In this document: positions 1 to 8,356 of the stretch, piece by piece
How positions within the stretch are numbered: position 1 is the first letter of the stretch
Layout: each line of letters opens with the position of its first letter
Assembly (NCBI GenBank): GCA_014804785.1
Contig: JAAUZD010000022.1
Location: 1-64,000 of the forward strand
Direction of reading: 5' to 3'
Length of the DNA: 64,000 nt
DNA from: Lachnospiraceae bacterium
GTDB lineage: Bacteria; Bacillota; Clostridia; Lachnospirales; Lachnospiraceae
Notes under the pieces: generated by a model
What the model was told of the DNA's origin: nothing
Seen by the model: the letters and a program-made list of their open reading frames with translations, nothing else
Database searches by the model: none
Program-made: the position numbers and the translations under genes

Positions 1-476
1 AAAATCTTTCGGTACTTGATAATATCATTTTTCCTGCTGTAAAATCAAAAAAGAACACGGAGAGCCGCAGGCAGACCGAGGAGCGCGGCAGAGCGCTCAT
101 GCACAGACTCGGCATTGGCGATGTGTGCGGCAATGATATTAACGAGGTGTCGGGCGGACAGCTTCAGAGGGCTTGTATCTGCCGCAGTATGATAAACAAT
201 CCCAAGATGATCTTTGCCGATGAGCCGACAGGCGCTCTCAACCGTGCAAGCTCTGATGAGGTCATGAACGAGCTGCTCTCCTTAAACCGTGACGGTACGA
301 CGATCATGTGCGTGACCCACGACGCAAAGGTTGCCGCCAAGTGCAGCAGGGTGCTTTACATTGTGGACGGCGGGATCGTCGGTGAAAAAGAAATGGGACA
401 TTTTGACGGCGGTGACAAGGAGCTTCGTGACCGTGAAAGAGAACTGAACAACTGGCTTATGGAACAGGGCTGGTAA
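1..476 (+). CDS. ABC transporter ATP-binding protein, C-terminal part (cut by window start)
   Basis: The reading frame is open to the left edge, so the protein begins outside the window; the first in-frame ATG at 99 is internal. What remains is the second half of an ABC ATPase: signature motif VSGGQLQR, Walker B MIFADEPTGAL, and the switch histidine in CVTHD. The ADEPTGAL form is typical of the MacB/LolD/BceA class that pairs with FtsX-like permeases. It energises export or peptide sensing at the cytoplasmic face of the membrane. A response regulator and sensor kinase follow within 50 bp, the arrangement of BceAB/VraDE-type peptide-resistance modules, but the permease is not visible here, so the substrate is unknown. 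Confidence 0.9.
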   Translation, partial: NLSVLDNIIFPAVKSKKNTESRRQTEERGRALMHRLGIGDVCGNDINEVSGGQLQRACICRSMINNPKMIFADEPTGALNRASSDEVMNELLSLNRDGTTIMCVTHDAKVAAKCSRVLYIVDGGIVGEKEMGHFDGGDKELRDRERELNNWLMEQGW

Positions 477-527
477 TACTTGCAATATTTCCGCCGATAT
501 GATACAAGACTTGTAGGAGGCAATCTT

Positions 528-1190
528 ATGACCGATATTCTGATAGTAGAAGACGATAAGGAACTAGCCGACTTGCTGACTGACTTCCTGCGTGAAGAGG
601 GCTATACTGTGTCAAGTACAGGCAGCGGAGAGCGTGCCGTACAGCTCTTTGAACGATATGGCGCAAGGCTTTTGGTGCTGGACGTCAATCTCCCTGACGT
701 GAATGGATTTGCGGTCTGCTCCAGACTTCGGGAAAATGCGGATACTCCTATACTGATCGTAAGTTCAAGGACGGGCAAGGAGGATAAGCTGAACGGCTTT
801 GACCTCGGTGCTGACGATTATATTGAAAAGCCCTATGACATTGATATTCTTATCGCTAAGATTAAGGGGATATTCAAACGGCGGTATCAGCGTGATGCAT
901 TGTCGGCGGACGGTGTGACACTCAATCTTGTAGATAAAACAGCAGTCATCGACGGAAAGCCTGTAGAACTGCCTGCAAAGGAATTTGACCTGTTGGCGCT
1001 TCTGATTGAGAATCAGGGCAAAGCCCTGAAAAAAGAGTATCTGTTCGACACTATCTGGGGCAGCGACAGCGATTCGGAGCTGCAAACGCTTCATGTGCAT
1101 ATCAACCGCCTTCGCCAAAAACTCGGTGATGATCCTAAAAATGCAAAGCGTTTGCTCACTGTCTGTGGTGTGGGGTATAAGTTTGTATGA
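528..1190 (+). CDS. OmpR/PhoB-family response regulator
   Basis: A 220-aa two-domain regulator. The receiver domain (about 1-115) has the acidic pocket ED at 8-9, phospho-acceptor D52 in LVLDVNLPD, and K101 in the IEKP motif. The C-terminal winged helix (about 125-220) ends in the family pattern LHVHINRLRQKL...VCGVGYKFV. The ATG at 528 is chosen because AGGAGG lies at 515-520; an upstream start at 480 has no ribosome site. It overlaps the kinase gene by 4 bp, so the two are co-translated. It should be phosphorylated by that kinase and bind direct-repeat DNA, probably at the upstream ABC operon; the target is inferred. Confidence 0.93.
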   Translation: MTDILIVEDDKELADLLTDFLREEGYTVSSTGSGERAVQLFERYGARLLVLDVNLPDVNGFAVCSRLRENADTPILIVSSRTGKEDKLNGFDLGADDYIEKPYDIDILIAKIKGIFKRRYQRDALSADGVTLNLVDKTAVIDGKPVELPAKEFDLLALLIENQGKALKKEYLFDTIWGSDSDSELQTLHVHINRLRQKLGDDPKNAKRLLTVCGVGYKFV

Positions 1191-2404
1191 GGGCTTTCAG
1201 AAGACTGTGTATTGTAGTGATAACTGTATTTCTTTTGCTGACGGCAGTATTGAATCTATTTCTTGTGGGAGTGAAAGACAGAAATGAAGGCATTTATCGT
1301 GTTGAAGCCAAGCGGCTTGCAGATGAGATAGCGGAAACAGGCGATTATGACCTTGAAAAATATCCCCATATTACGGGCGTGTTCAAGGCTGATGGCGGCG
1401 AACTGTACATCTCCGATGAGCATTATCTGATCATAGAAGCAGGCGGTACGCTGTATCGTGTGGAGTATATTGTGGTCAACGGACAGCACAGCATTGCGGC
1501 AATAAACTGTGTATTTGGTGCGCTGCTTGTGCTGATGATTGGTCTTTTGTATTATATCCGGGGGCATATCATCGTGCCATTTGGCAGGCTGAACGATGTT
1601 CCCAAGGAGCTTGCAAGGGGCAATCTTGCTGTCCCGATACCAGAGGAGAAAAGCCGTTTCTTCGGAAAATTTACATGGGGTGTGAATCTCTTGCGCGAGA
1701 GTATCGAGGAGAGCCGCAAAAAAGAAATCACGATGCAGAGGGACAAAAAACTCTTGCTGCTTTCCCTTTCCCACGACATCAAAACGCCTTTGTCGGCGAT
1801 TAAACTCAATGCAAAGGCACTTGCCAGGGGATTATACAAGGACGAGGAAAAACGACGTGCTGCTGCCTTGAGCATCAATACCCGTGCAGATGAGATAGAG
1901 CGTTTTGTCAGCGAGATTACCAAGGCGGCAAGCGAGGACTTTATGAGCTTTGAGGTCACACAGGGGGAGGCTTTCTTAAGCGATATCATCACAAGGATAG
2001 ATGCAAGATATGCTCCCCAGCTTGCCATGTCGGGAACGGAGCTTGCGATTCAGAAATATGATGATTGTATTCTTTCCTGCGACCCCGACCGCCTTGCAGA
2101 GTGCCTGCAAAATCTGATTGAAAATGCGATCAAATACGGTGACGGCAGACGAATTGAGATCAGCTTTGATAAAATGGACGGCTGTGAGCTTATCACGGTA
2201 TCAAATACAGGTTGTACTCTTGAAGCGAAAGAACTGCCGCAGATATTCGAGAGCTTTCATCGTGGCAATAATGCAGACAAGGTGCAGGGCAACGGGCTTG
2301 GACTTTTCATATGCCGCAGGCTGATGGGGCTTATGAATGGAGAGGTATATGCTGATATCCGTGATGAATGCTTCTGTATAACGCTTGTTGTTAAAATGGC
2401 GTAA
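1187..2404 (+). CDS. Sensor histidine kinase (HisKA/HATPase), VanS-like
   Basis: A 405-aa membrane kinase with TM1 at about 7-29, an extracellular loop of about 70 residues, TM2 at about 101-123, a HAMP-like linker, and a HisKA H-box SLSHDIKTPLSAI with H196. The HATPase domain has N-box NLIENAIKYG and G2 box GNGLGLFICRRL. The G1 box reads VSNTGC rather than DNG, a variation known in VanS-like kinases. The start overlaps the regulator stop (ATGA). It autophosphorylates and passes phosphate to the regulator at 528-1190. The small sensor loop and the ABC neighbour suggest a cell-envelope or peptide signal; this is inference. Confidence 0.92.
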   Translation: MRAFRRLCIVVITVFLLLTAVLNLFLVGVKDRNEGIYRVEAKRLADEIAETGDYDLEKYPHITGVFKADGGELYISDEHYLIIEAGGTLYRVEYIVVNGQHSIAAINCVFGALLVLMIGLLYYIRGHIIVPFGRLNDVPKELARGNLAVPIPEEKSRFFGKFTWGVNLLRESIEESRKKEITMQRDKKLLLLSLSHDIKTPLSAIKLNAKALARGLYKDEEKRRAAALSINTRADEIERFVSEITKAASEDFMSFEVTQGEAFLSDIITRIDARYAPQLAMSGTELAIQKYDDCILSCDPDRLAECLQNLIENAIKYGDGRRIEISFDKMDGCELITVSNTGCTLEAKELPQIFESFHRGNNADKVQGNGLGLFICRRLMGLMNGEVYADIRDECFCITLVVKMA

Positions 2405-2428
2405 AGAAAGAAACTTCCCATGTTACCG

Positions 2429-3447
2429 TTATGAAACAGTTTCAGTCCACGCATTTATTCTCTCACGATACAGAAATAGCTCCGCAGGGATTTTGGAGGT
2501 GTCCGGGGATACTGGCGTCTGTATCACACAGCCTTTCAGCGGAAGAGAGTGCGTTCCTGTTTCCTGATTGGGCTTTAAGCGCATCATAAGAAGATGGGTG
2601 CTGCCTTGATGTGTTTCCGGGCGGGATTTTAAATATTGCTTGGAATGGAATATCAAGTTATAATTTTTACTGCATTCATATTTTATGCCGATATAGCACA
2701 TCCCCTTCGGGCAGCACTGCTCCAATGCGTCATAGCTGTGCTTTCTTGCCTGTTCTAACTGTTCCGGGGAAAATCTTTCTGCCAGTTTGGGATCACTGAA
2801 CTCTTCCGCTGTATTTTCCACACATCTATTAGCGTTACATCATTGATGTAGCACTGCACGTTGTCCCCATAATCATCCGTAAAAGAAAACGAGCGGCTTT
2901 TTCCCACATTCAGAGTGACGGTCTTTTCAAGTATGTGCTGAGTGAAATCCGGGCTGTGGGTTATGGTTATAGGCATATCCGGCGAATAGTCGGGCAGTTT
3001 TTCCATATTGGCAATGCGCAGCGTCACCAACTGCAGGTCAGCCCAATCTGTATCTTTAATCCACTCTGGAACCGTCCATCCGGCGCTCATCATGTCAAGA
3101 AATAGCTGTATTATCTCATAATTCTCCGTGGAGTATCCCAAGGAGTCGCCCTTGCCGCCCTGTATCTGCAGCCTTTTACTGCCAAGATGGAAGTCGCTGC
3201 AATGTAAATAGCAGCAGCTTTTTCCTTCATGCTCTTTTAATAGCCGTCTGTGGCTGCGGATGCCTTTTATGTTTATGGGTTCTTGCTTATCATATGGTTC
3301 GATGATGTATAGTTTTGCTTCATCGGATAAGGTCATACCGATAATGTGGTATTTCCTGCCGTCCCGTTCTATGGTTTTTCCGATTACGAGAATATCCAGC
3401 CATTTCTTACATTTCTTATAGAAATTTGATAAAATTGAAAAATTCAT
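2429..3447 (-). pseudogene. Unrecognised gene disrupted by a 2-bp frameshift
   Basis: Two minus-strand frames join end to end: 2755-3447 (230 aa from MNFSILSNFYKK) and 2429-2821 (about 130 aa to WTETVS). Near 2815 the coding strand reads GATGTGTGGAAAATACA. Removing one TG of the GTGTG stretch restores a single frame reading DVENTAEEFSDPKLAERF, so a TG duplication is the simplest cause. The restored protein would be about 340 aa, soluble and without a signal peptide. I do not recognise the family. Without a repair it yields only the N-terminal 230 aa. It is convergent with the kinase operon to its left and divergent from the LytTR operon to its right. A sequencing error is possible. Confidence 0.6.
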
Positions 3448-3530
3448 GGTCGCACCTCCGCAATTCGATGGGACAATTATACCATGTATGTGAAATTAAT
3501 TCCATGATTGCGCTTGTCGGCGGTCTGTTA

Positions 3531-3621
3531 TTTTCACAGGCAGACCGAAATCTATTCACGCTGCCAAACCGACTTTTCACGTTATCGCAGTCATCATAAT
3601 TTTTTGATTTTCCGATATAAC
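3531..3621 (+). promoter_or_regulatory. Candidate LytTR-type direct repeats and promoter of the LytTR operon
   Basis: Three direct repeats, TTTTCACAG (3531), TATTCACGC (3553) and TTTTCACGT (3574), lie 22 and 21 bp apart. This is the two-helical-turn spacing used by LytTR regulators. A -10-like TATAAC sits at 3616-3621 inside CCGATATAAC, and no good -35 is present, as expected for an activated promoter. The target would be the operon starting at 3647. Functional assignment is inferred. Confidence 0.45.
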
Positions 3622-3646
3622 TAACGAGAGCGGAAAGAGGTGGAAC

Positions 3647-4384
3647 ATGATAAATATTGCAATTTGTGATGACGAGCCAAATATACGATCCTATCTTTCT
3701 TCCCTTGTGAAAAAGCAGAATGTGGAGTGTGAAATCACAGAATATGCGTCTGCTGATGAATATCTGTCTGCAGATAGGGTGCATGACCTGCTATTTCTGG
3801 ATATAGAAATGCAGGATAGTCCGTACGGTAAGTGCGGTGTGGGCAAAAACGGTATGTGGCTTGCAAGGGAAATAAGAAGTAGCGACAGTGGGAAACAGCC
3901 AATCATTATTTTTGTCACAGGATATAGGGAATATGTTTTCGATGCTTTTGATGTGGATGCATTTCAATATCTGTTAAAACCTATTGACACACAAAAGTTT
4001 ACAGAGGTTTTCCATAGGGCGGCAAAACAGATATTAGCGGTGGAGGAACAGAAGAAGAGAAATCTGGTTATCCAGTATAACAATACTAATAAAGCAATCC
4101 CGTTAAGCCATATTTACTATGTGGAGAGCGGGAATCACAAGGCAGTCATTCATTCCAAAGAAGGGAAATTTGAATACTATGCCAAAATGGAAGATTTGGA
4201 AACAGAGTTATCGGGACAGTTTTACCGCATTCACAGGGGATATTTAATCAATCTGTCCTATGTAGACGAATATAGCAGGCTGGAAGTAACACTTATGAAT
4301 GGGGATAAGCTGCTGATCTCAAAATACAAGTATGATAATTTTGTAAGAGCGTACTTAGACTACATGGCGGAGGACGGCCTATGA
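3647..4384 (+). CDS. LytTR-family response regulator (AgrA/ComE type)
   Basis: A 245-aa regulator. The receiver (about 1-130) begins MINIAICDDEP, has D52 in LLFLDIEM and a lysine in YLLKPID. The C-terminal LytTR DNA-binding domain (about 145-240) contains HIYYVESGNHKAVIHS and the signature FYRIHRGYLINLSYVDEY. The ATG follows the ribosome site AAAGAGGTGG. It overlaps the kinase gene by 4 bp. Such regulators bind paired direct repeats and answer peptide signals sensed by GHKL kinases, but no agrD/agrB-like peptide genes are seen next to it. Candidate repeats lie just upstream, so autoregulation is likely. Confidence 0.93.
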   Translation: MINIAICDDEPNIRSYLSSLVKKQNVECEITEYASADEYLSADRVHDLLFLDIEMQDSPYGKCGVGKNGMWLAREIRSSDSGKQPIIIFVTGYREYVFDAFDVDAFQYLLKPIDTQKFTEVFHRAAKQILAVEEQKKRNLVIQYNNTNKAIPLSHIYYVESGNHKAVIHSKEGKFEYYAKMEDLETELSGQFYRIHRGYLINLSYVDEYSRLEVTLMNGDKLLISKYKYDNFVRAYLDYMAEDGL

Positions 4385-5790
4385 GTGAAGCAGAATTAAC
4401 AGCATTTCAAAATATAGTTTTAGTGTTGGAAACCCTTGTTCATGCAGGCTGCTTAGCATATTTTATTTATCCCTTTATGACAGGAAAAAAGGAGCCGGGC
4501 AGAAGTAAGAAAAAGAAAGCGTTCATTGTATTTGTGACATATTCTTTGATTTACCTGGCAGGCATGATATTTTCCATTTGGAATTGGCTTTGCCTGCTGT
4601 TGGTATTAGTTATATTAGCGGCATCTTCCGGTTTTTTGGATATGGACAAAAAAGTTTGTTCTTTGTCAGTTGTATTGTTTTATTTCTTAAAGAGTATAAG
4701 CGGGTTGATAACGGCAAGTCTGTATTTCCTTTTTATAGAGCATTTTGTGTGGAAAGAAACGGACATCGAAGTTATTTTCAAATATACAGCAGTTGTTTAT
4801 AGCGTAGACATGCTTTTGCAGTTTTGTATTCTGACAACTATGCTCTTTTTTTTGCGAAGAAAGATGGTAAAGTGCAGGTTCGAACTGTCTGTAAAGGAAT
4901 TTTGCCATCTAGTTGTAATTCCGGTTGTAGGTATACTGTTTACTATTGTAATCAGCAGGACATTTGTATCTGTGCAGGGAAATGAAGCCATTTGGCTTTT
5001 TAAACAATATCCGGTATTTTTGGGAATCATACCGCTTCTTGCAGTATTGTTTTATGCGGGAAGTTTATTAACATTTATGTCCTATAAGGAAATGGTAATG
5101 CTGCAGAGGGAAAAGAAAAAGTATTTTGTGGAAGAACAGCAGATTCATGCTATGCAGGAGCGTATCCATGAAGTGGAACAGTTTTATACAGGCATACGCC
5201 AGATAAAGCATGAAATGAGAAATCATTTGACGAATATCAAGGGGCTTGCTGAAGGTGGCAGGTATGAAGAGATGGAACAGTATATAGCCCAAATGGATGC
5301 CGGGTTGAGTGCTTTTGAGCTGACAGTTAAAACGGGCAATGCGGTTACAGATGTGATCGTGAATGATAAGAAAAAGGCGGCGGATAAGCTGGGAGTTAAG
5401 TTCCAGCTGGAATTTAATTATCCCCTTTCAGAGAAATATAATGCCTATGATGTTGGAATCATACTGAACAATTTACTTACAAACGCACTGGAAGCCTGCG
5501 AAAAAATGGAGGGAAAGGAGAGGTATATTACTTTGTCCGGCAGACAGAAACGGAAGTTTTTTCTGATAGAGGTAAAGAACTCCTTTGAGGGTGAAATTGA
5601 ATTTGATGCAAATACAGATTTTCCGCTTTCCACAAAACAAAATGACACTTTTAGAAAATTCAATTCTATGCACGGTATTGGATTATCAAACGTAAAGAAA
5701 GAAGTAGAGAAGTATATGGGTGATATGAAAATCAAGGTAAAGCAAAATGAATTTAGCGTAACGGTATTGTTACAGGAAAGGAGTATGTAA
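4381..5790 (+). CDS. GHKL-domain sensor histidine kinase (AgrC type)
   Basis: A 469-aa kinase with about six membrane segments in residues 1-240 and an alpha-helical linker (REKKKYFVEEQQIHAMQERI). The phospho-acceptor motif is IKHEMRNHLTNIKGL (H277). The GHKL ATPase domain has N-box NNLLTNALEAC and G-box HGIGLSNVKKEVEKYMG. Length and layout match AgrC/ComD/VirS kinases that sense extracellular peptides through the membrane domain. It is translationally coupled to the LytTR regulator upstream (4-bp overlap), and the gene at 5792 starts one base after its stop. The ligand is unknown. Confidence 0.92.
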   Translation: MSEAELTAFQNIVLVLETLVHAGCLAYFIYPFMTGKKEPGRSKKKKAFIVFVTYSLIYLAGMIFSIWNWLCLLLVLVILAASSGFLDMDKKVCSLSVVLFYFLKSISGLITASLYFLFIEHFVWKETDIEVIFKYTAVVYSVDMLLQFCILTTMLFFLRRKMVKCRFELSVKEFCHLVVIPVVGILFTIVISRTFVSVQGNEAIWLFKQYPVFLGIIPLLAVLFYAGSLLTFMSYKEMVMLQREKKKYFVEEQQIHAMQERIHEVEQFYTGIRQIKHEMRNHLTNIKGLAEGGRYEEMEQYIAQMDAGLSAFELTVKTGNAVTDVIVNDKKKAADKLGVKFQLEFNYPLSEKYNAYDVGIILNNLLTNALEACEKMEGKERYITLSGRQKRKFFLIEVKNSFEGEIEFDANTDFPLSTKQNDTFRKFNSMHGIGLSNVKKEVEKYMGDMKIKVKQNEFSVTVLLQERSM

Positions 5791-5791
5791 A

Positions 5792-6472
5792 ATGAGTATT
5801 AATAATGTAAATGGAACTTTAGCGACATATCAATACGCAGTGAAAGCACAAAAAACATCTGCTAAAGGAACAGATTTTGCTGATAAGGTGATGGAAACAG
5901 AAGAAGCAGGCAGTACACAGGAACTATCAAATGCGGAAAAAATGGAAGCATTTAAGAAAGAAATATGGGGTCAGATAAATTCGTACCCGTGGGATTCACG
6001 TATGAATGTATCTATCCAGATAACAGACGGAGCATTTCAGCGCATGATGGAGGATTCTGATTTTAAGGACAGAATGCTTACTGTGCTTTATAAAGAAGCT
6101 CTTGCGGCACATCCGCCGGGGAATACGAGCTTAACATGGATTGATGAAAGCGGATATAAAGGTTATGGATATTTGGATAATGATGCAGGGGAAATCGCAT
6201 TTCAAGCGCATTCCAATCATAAAGACAGCTTTTATGTGCGTAAAGCAAAGAAAAAATCTGATAGCGATGATTTAACAGAGTATTACGAAAAGCAGCGCAG
6301 GGAACGGGAATTACAGCAGGAATTGAGGGACAAAGCATATTTTCAGCACAAGGAGTTGATGGAATACTGGAACAAACGCCGGAGTGCCGCCGCTTCTTAT
6401 GAAGCGAATGTTATTGCAGATCCAGTAGAAAGCAGCGGGTTTGACAGTGCAATAACAGGGACTAATGCTTAG
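5792..6472 (+). CDS. Uncharacterised protein coupled to the LytTR/GHKL operon
   Basis: A 226-aa protein starting one base after the kinase stop, with AGGAAAGGAG as ribosome site. No signal peptide or membrane segment is seen. The N-terminus is a short polar stretch (MSINNVNGTLATYQYAVKAQ) followed by AKGTDFADKV, which resembles AGKNYADQM and AGGNFAKQA at the same place in the proteins at 11355 and 12048. A central mixed region ends in a charged, probably helical segment (KQRRERELQQELRDKAYF). I do not recognise a domain of known function. Tight coupling suggests it is a product or target of the sensing system; it could be an exported protein using an unrecognised N-terminal signal. Function unknown. 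Confidence 0.72.
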   Translation: MSINNVNGTLATYQYAVKAQKTSAKGTDFADKVMETEEAGSTQELSNAEKMEAFKKEIWGQINSYPWDSRMNVSIQITDGAFQRMMEDSDFKDRMLTVLYKEALAAHPPGNTSLTWIDESGYKGYGYLDNDAGEIAFQAHSNHKDSFYVRKAKKKSDSDDLTEYYEKQRRERELQQELRDKAYFQHKELMEYWNKRRSAAASYEANVIADPVESSGFDSAITGTNA

Positions 6473-6522
6473 GGTAGGAATACAGGCAACAAGAAAAATG
6501 TAATAAAGGAGAAGCGAAAAAG

Positions 6523-7548
6523 ATGATAAATTTAGAAGATATGATTGGAACTATGGTGTTTTCATCATCGGGAAATTATATTGTAGGTGCGTCCGAAAGG
6601 CAAAACGCAGAATTTCAGAAGAAGTGTCAAAATAAAATAGACATTAATCTGCGGGATTGTGTAGAGCTTACTTGTGTAAAGGAAATGGTCCTTACGTCTG
6701 ATAACTACAATGATATTATGCAGGTAAAAGGTATGCCGGGGAGCATATTCGGGGATAAGTTTGGGTATGAAATGCAAAAAGAAATTACAAATTATATGAA
6801 AAGTTATTACGACGGGGAAACCGGAAAAGAAGATATTGAAAATTATTTTTATGAGTGCTGTACTTCTATGAGAGTATACTTAGCCCAAACACGTCAGACA
6901 ACAGGAACTAATGAAAAAGATAATACACAAATTCTCAGCCAGATCTATGAGATGTTTGCAAAAGAAAATCAAAGAATGGCAAATTATGCAAATTATCAGG
7001 AAGGATTGAAAATTAATGGCGAGTATGGCGGGGATAAGCAGGTAGTGGATTGGTGCTATTATAATTCCGATTATTATTATCAATGCGAAGAAACACATCA
7101 GTTTTTAAAAGATATAACGCAGAAAATGGCGGAACAATGGAGTATTCCCGCTATTGATACCGAAGATGTTGAGAAAAAATCAAAGTTGACATTGGACGGG
7201 AATTTTGACTTCAATAGCGGCTGGAATCATCACTTTAGACGGCAGCATAGCTGTAGCAGTATAGAAGATGAGAGCCTTGCGCCGCCGAAAGGCTTCAAGA
7301 TGTATTATAAAGAGAATCATAACAGCTCCGGATTAGGAATGGTGGCAATATGGGCAGGAGAAAATAAAAAAGAAATAGATGTACCTTTTCAAATAATTCC
7401 CGGCAGTTTAAGGGGGCAAATTTATAATGTTTCTGATCTGATAAAATTTTCAGAGAGCGAAACAACGTATTGGGAAGAATATAATACTTTTTGCAAAAAC
7501 CTTGATATATTTACTCGTTCGTATGCCTATAATTGTAAATTATATTGA
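6523..7548 (+). CDS. Uncharacterised protein, distant paralogue of the 48765-49874 product
   Basis: A 341-aa protein with no signal peptide or membrane segment, 50 bp after the previous gene and preceded by AAAGGAGAAG. It aligns along its length with the protein at 48765: CVELTCVKEMVLTSDNY matches CVELSLDSHTIPISSDNY, YYNSDYYYQCEE matches YYNADWYYACEE, KLTLDGNFDFN matches KFTLDGGITYN, and LAPPKGFKMYY matches MAPPKGFVYCS. It lacks the glycine-rich MSTSG start of that paralogue. I recognise no known catalytic motif. It is the last gene of the LytTR operon; a promoter and candidate RNA follow immediately. Confidence 0.75.
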   Translation: MINLEDMIGTMVFSSSGNYIVGASERQNAEFQKKCQNKIDINLRDCVELTCVKEMVLTSDNYNDIMQVKGMPGSIFGDKFGYEMQKEITNYMKSYYDGETGKEDIENYFYECCTSMRVYLAQTRQTTGTNEKDNTQILSQIYEMFAKENQRMANYANYQEGLKINGEYGGDKQVVDWCYYNSDYYYQCEETHQFLKDITQKMAEQWSIPAIDTEDVEKKSKLTLDGNFDFNSGWNHHFRRQHSCSSIEDESLAPPKGFKMYYKENHNSSGLGMVAIWAGENKKEIDVPFQIIPGSLRGQIYNVSDLIKFSESETTYWEEYNTFCKNLDIFTRSYAYNCKLY

Positions 7549-7573
7549 CAGCACAGAATATTTTCGTTAGAAT
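7545..7573 (+). promoter_or_regulatory. Near-consensus sigma-A promoter
   Basis: TTGACA (7545-7550), a 17-bp spacer and TAGAAT (7568-7573). It overlaps the stop codon of the previous gene. Transcription would start near 7580 and meet an intrinsic terminator about 80 nt later. Confidence 0.7.
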
Positions 7574-7579
7574 TGGCAT

Positions 7580-7663
7580 ATAAATAAATCGGTGATATCA
7601 CTGATTGGGCTGGTCGAAAGACCCTGGTCCACCGAAAGGCGGGGAATTTCCCCGCTATTTTTT
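7580..7663 (+). ncRNA. Candidate short structured RNA (unknown class)
   Basis: A predicted transcript of about 84 nt between the promoter above and a terminator. It contains a near-palindrome ATCGGTGATATCACTGAT (7588-7605) and a GAAA-tetraloop hairpin GGTC-GAAA-GACC (7612-7623). A second GAAA-capped hairpin, CCACC-GAAA-GGCGG (7629-7642), shares bases with the terminator stem GCGGGG-AATTT-CCCCGC. The shared bases allow an either/or fold, as in attenuators and riboswitches. I do not recognise a known riboswitch consensus, and the sequence downstream is only a gene relic. Confidence 0.45.
7639..7663 (+). terminator. Intrinsic terminator of the candidate RNA
   Basis: Stem GCGGGG/CCCCGC with loop AATTT, followed by TATTTTTT. 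Confidence 0.75.
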
Positions 7664-7680
7664 ATTGCTGAAATTGGAGA

Positions 7681-7959
7681 AGGGCAAAGAATCACTTAAC
7701 AAATCTTGGATACAGACAGCATGCCATTCATATGGGACCGTTGATACGTCGGGAATCGGTTTATGCCCATGTGGAGTTTCGCAAGGTAAAGCCCGTAGAC
7801 TATAAACTTTTTCAAGCTGCCGATTAGATTTGTACGATGGAACTTCTTTCGGAAAAAGCAGATACTAACTCATTTTCTAAGTCGGAGCAGGAATTTTTTT
7901 GTTCAGTCCGTGACTTTAAAAAGAATTATCTTAAGCCATTATTGAAGAAGCATTTATGA
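7681..7959 (+). pseudogene. C-terminal relic of a DUF3800-family gene
   Basis: One forward frame from 7681 to the TGA at 7957-7959 reads through a single in-frame TAG (7825-7827). It contains IRRESVYAHVEFRKVKP, DYKLFQAAD, the stop, then ICTMELLSEK and ending FKKNYLKPLLKKHL. The pattern LFQAAD-(x)-ICTMELL is the C-terminal active-site region of DUF3800 proteins, which have an RNase H-like fold. Upstream the frame breaks at 7669 and no N-terminal YxDES motif is found, so only about 90 residues survive. It is unrelated in detail to the intact DUF3800 gene at 62842. Confidence 0.6.
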
Positions 7960-7990
7960 GAAACAGCAGGAGCGAAAGGAGTATCACTTT

Positions 7991-8356
7991 ATGAAAGTGC
8001 GAACGGAATTTACCTGCCCTTTAGAACTTGTGCATGACATGATTAAGGGGAAATGGAAATCAATCATCCTATGGCGCCTGCGCCTGGGGGCTACATCTTT
8101 GGCGAAGCTGGAACGAGACATAGACGGCATCACACAGAAAATGCTGTTGGAGCAGTTAAAGGAACTGATAGATTATGGATTTGTGGAAAAGAAATCCTAT
8201 GAGGGATACCCGCTCCGGGTGGAATATTCCCTGACAGATGATATGGGAATGAAAATTCTGGAAGCATTAAGGATCATGCAGCATATAGGAATTGATTATC
8301 TGAAAGCAAATGGCATGGAACATATATTAGAGGAAAAGGGAGTAGGTCCGGATTAA
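7991..8356 (+). CDS. HxlR-family winged-helix transcriptional regulator
   Basis: A 121-aa protein starting MKVRTEFTCPLELVHDMIKGKWKSIILWRLRLG, with the conserved N-terminal cysteine and the K-W-K-x-x-I-L-W pattern of HxlR/YodB/HypR regulators. The wing region follows (TQKMLLEQLKELIDYGFVEKKSY ... RVEYSLTD). The ATG has GAAAGGAG upstream. HxlR proteins bind inverted repeats as dimers and often respond to electrophiles or oxidants through the cysteine. A TACCCAC/GTGGGTA palindrome immediately downstream overlaps the promoter of the PEBP gene, its likely target. Confidence 0.9.
   Translation: MKVRTEFTCPLELVHDMIKGKWKSIILWRLRLGATSLAKLERDIDGITQKMLLEQLKELIDYGFVEKKSYEGYPLRVEYSLTDDMGMKILEALRIMQHIGIDYLKANGMEHILEEKGVGPD

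Noticed and set aside
1256..2028. Long minus-strand frames opposite the kinase gene
   Set aside because: They lie entirely antisense to a well-supported histidine kinase and show no family motif or ribosome site.
2755..2821. Programmed ribosomal frameshift between the two frames
   Set aside because: No heptameric slippery sequence with a downstream pseudoknot is evident; a TG duplication explains the shift.
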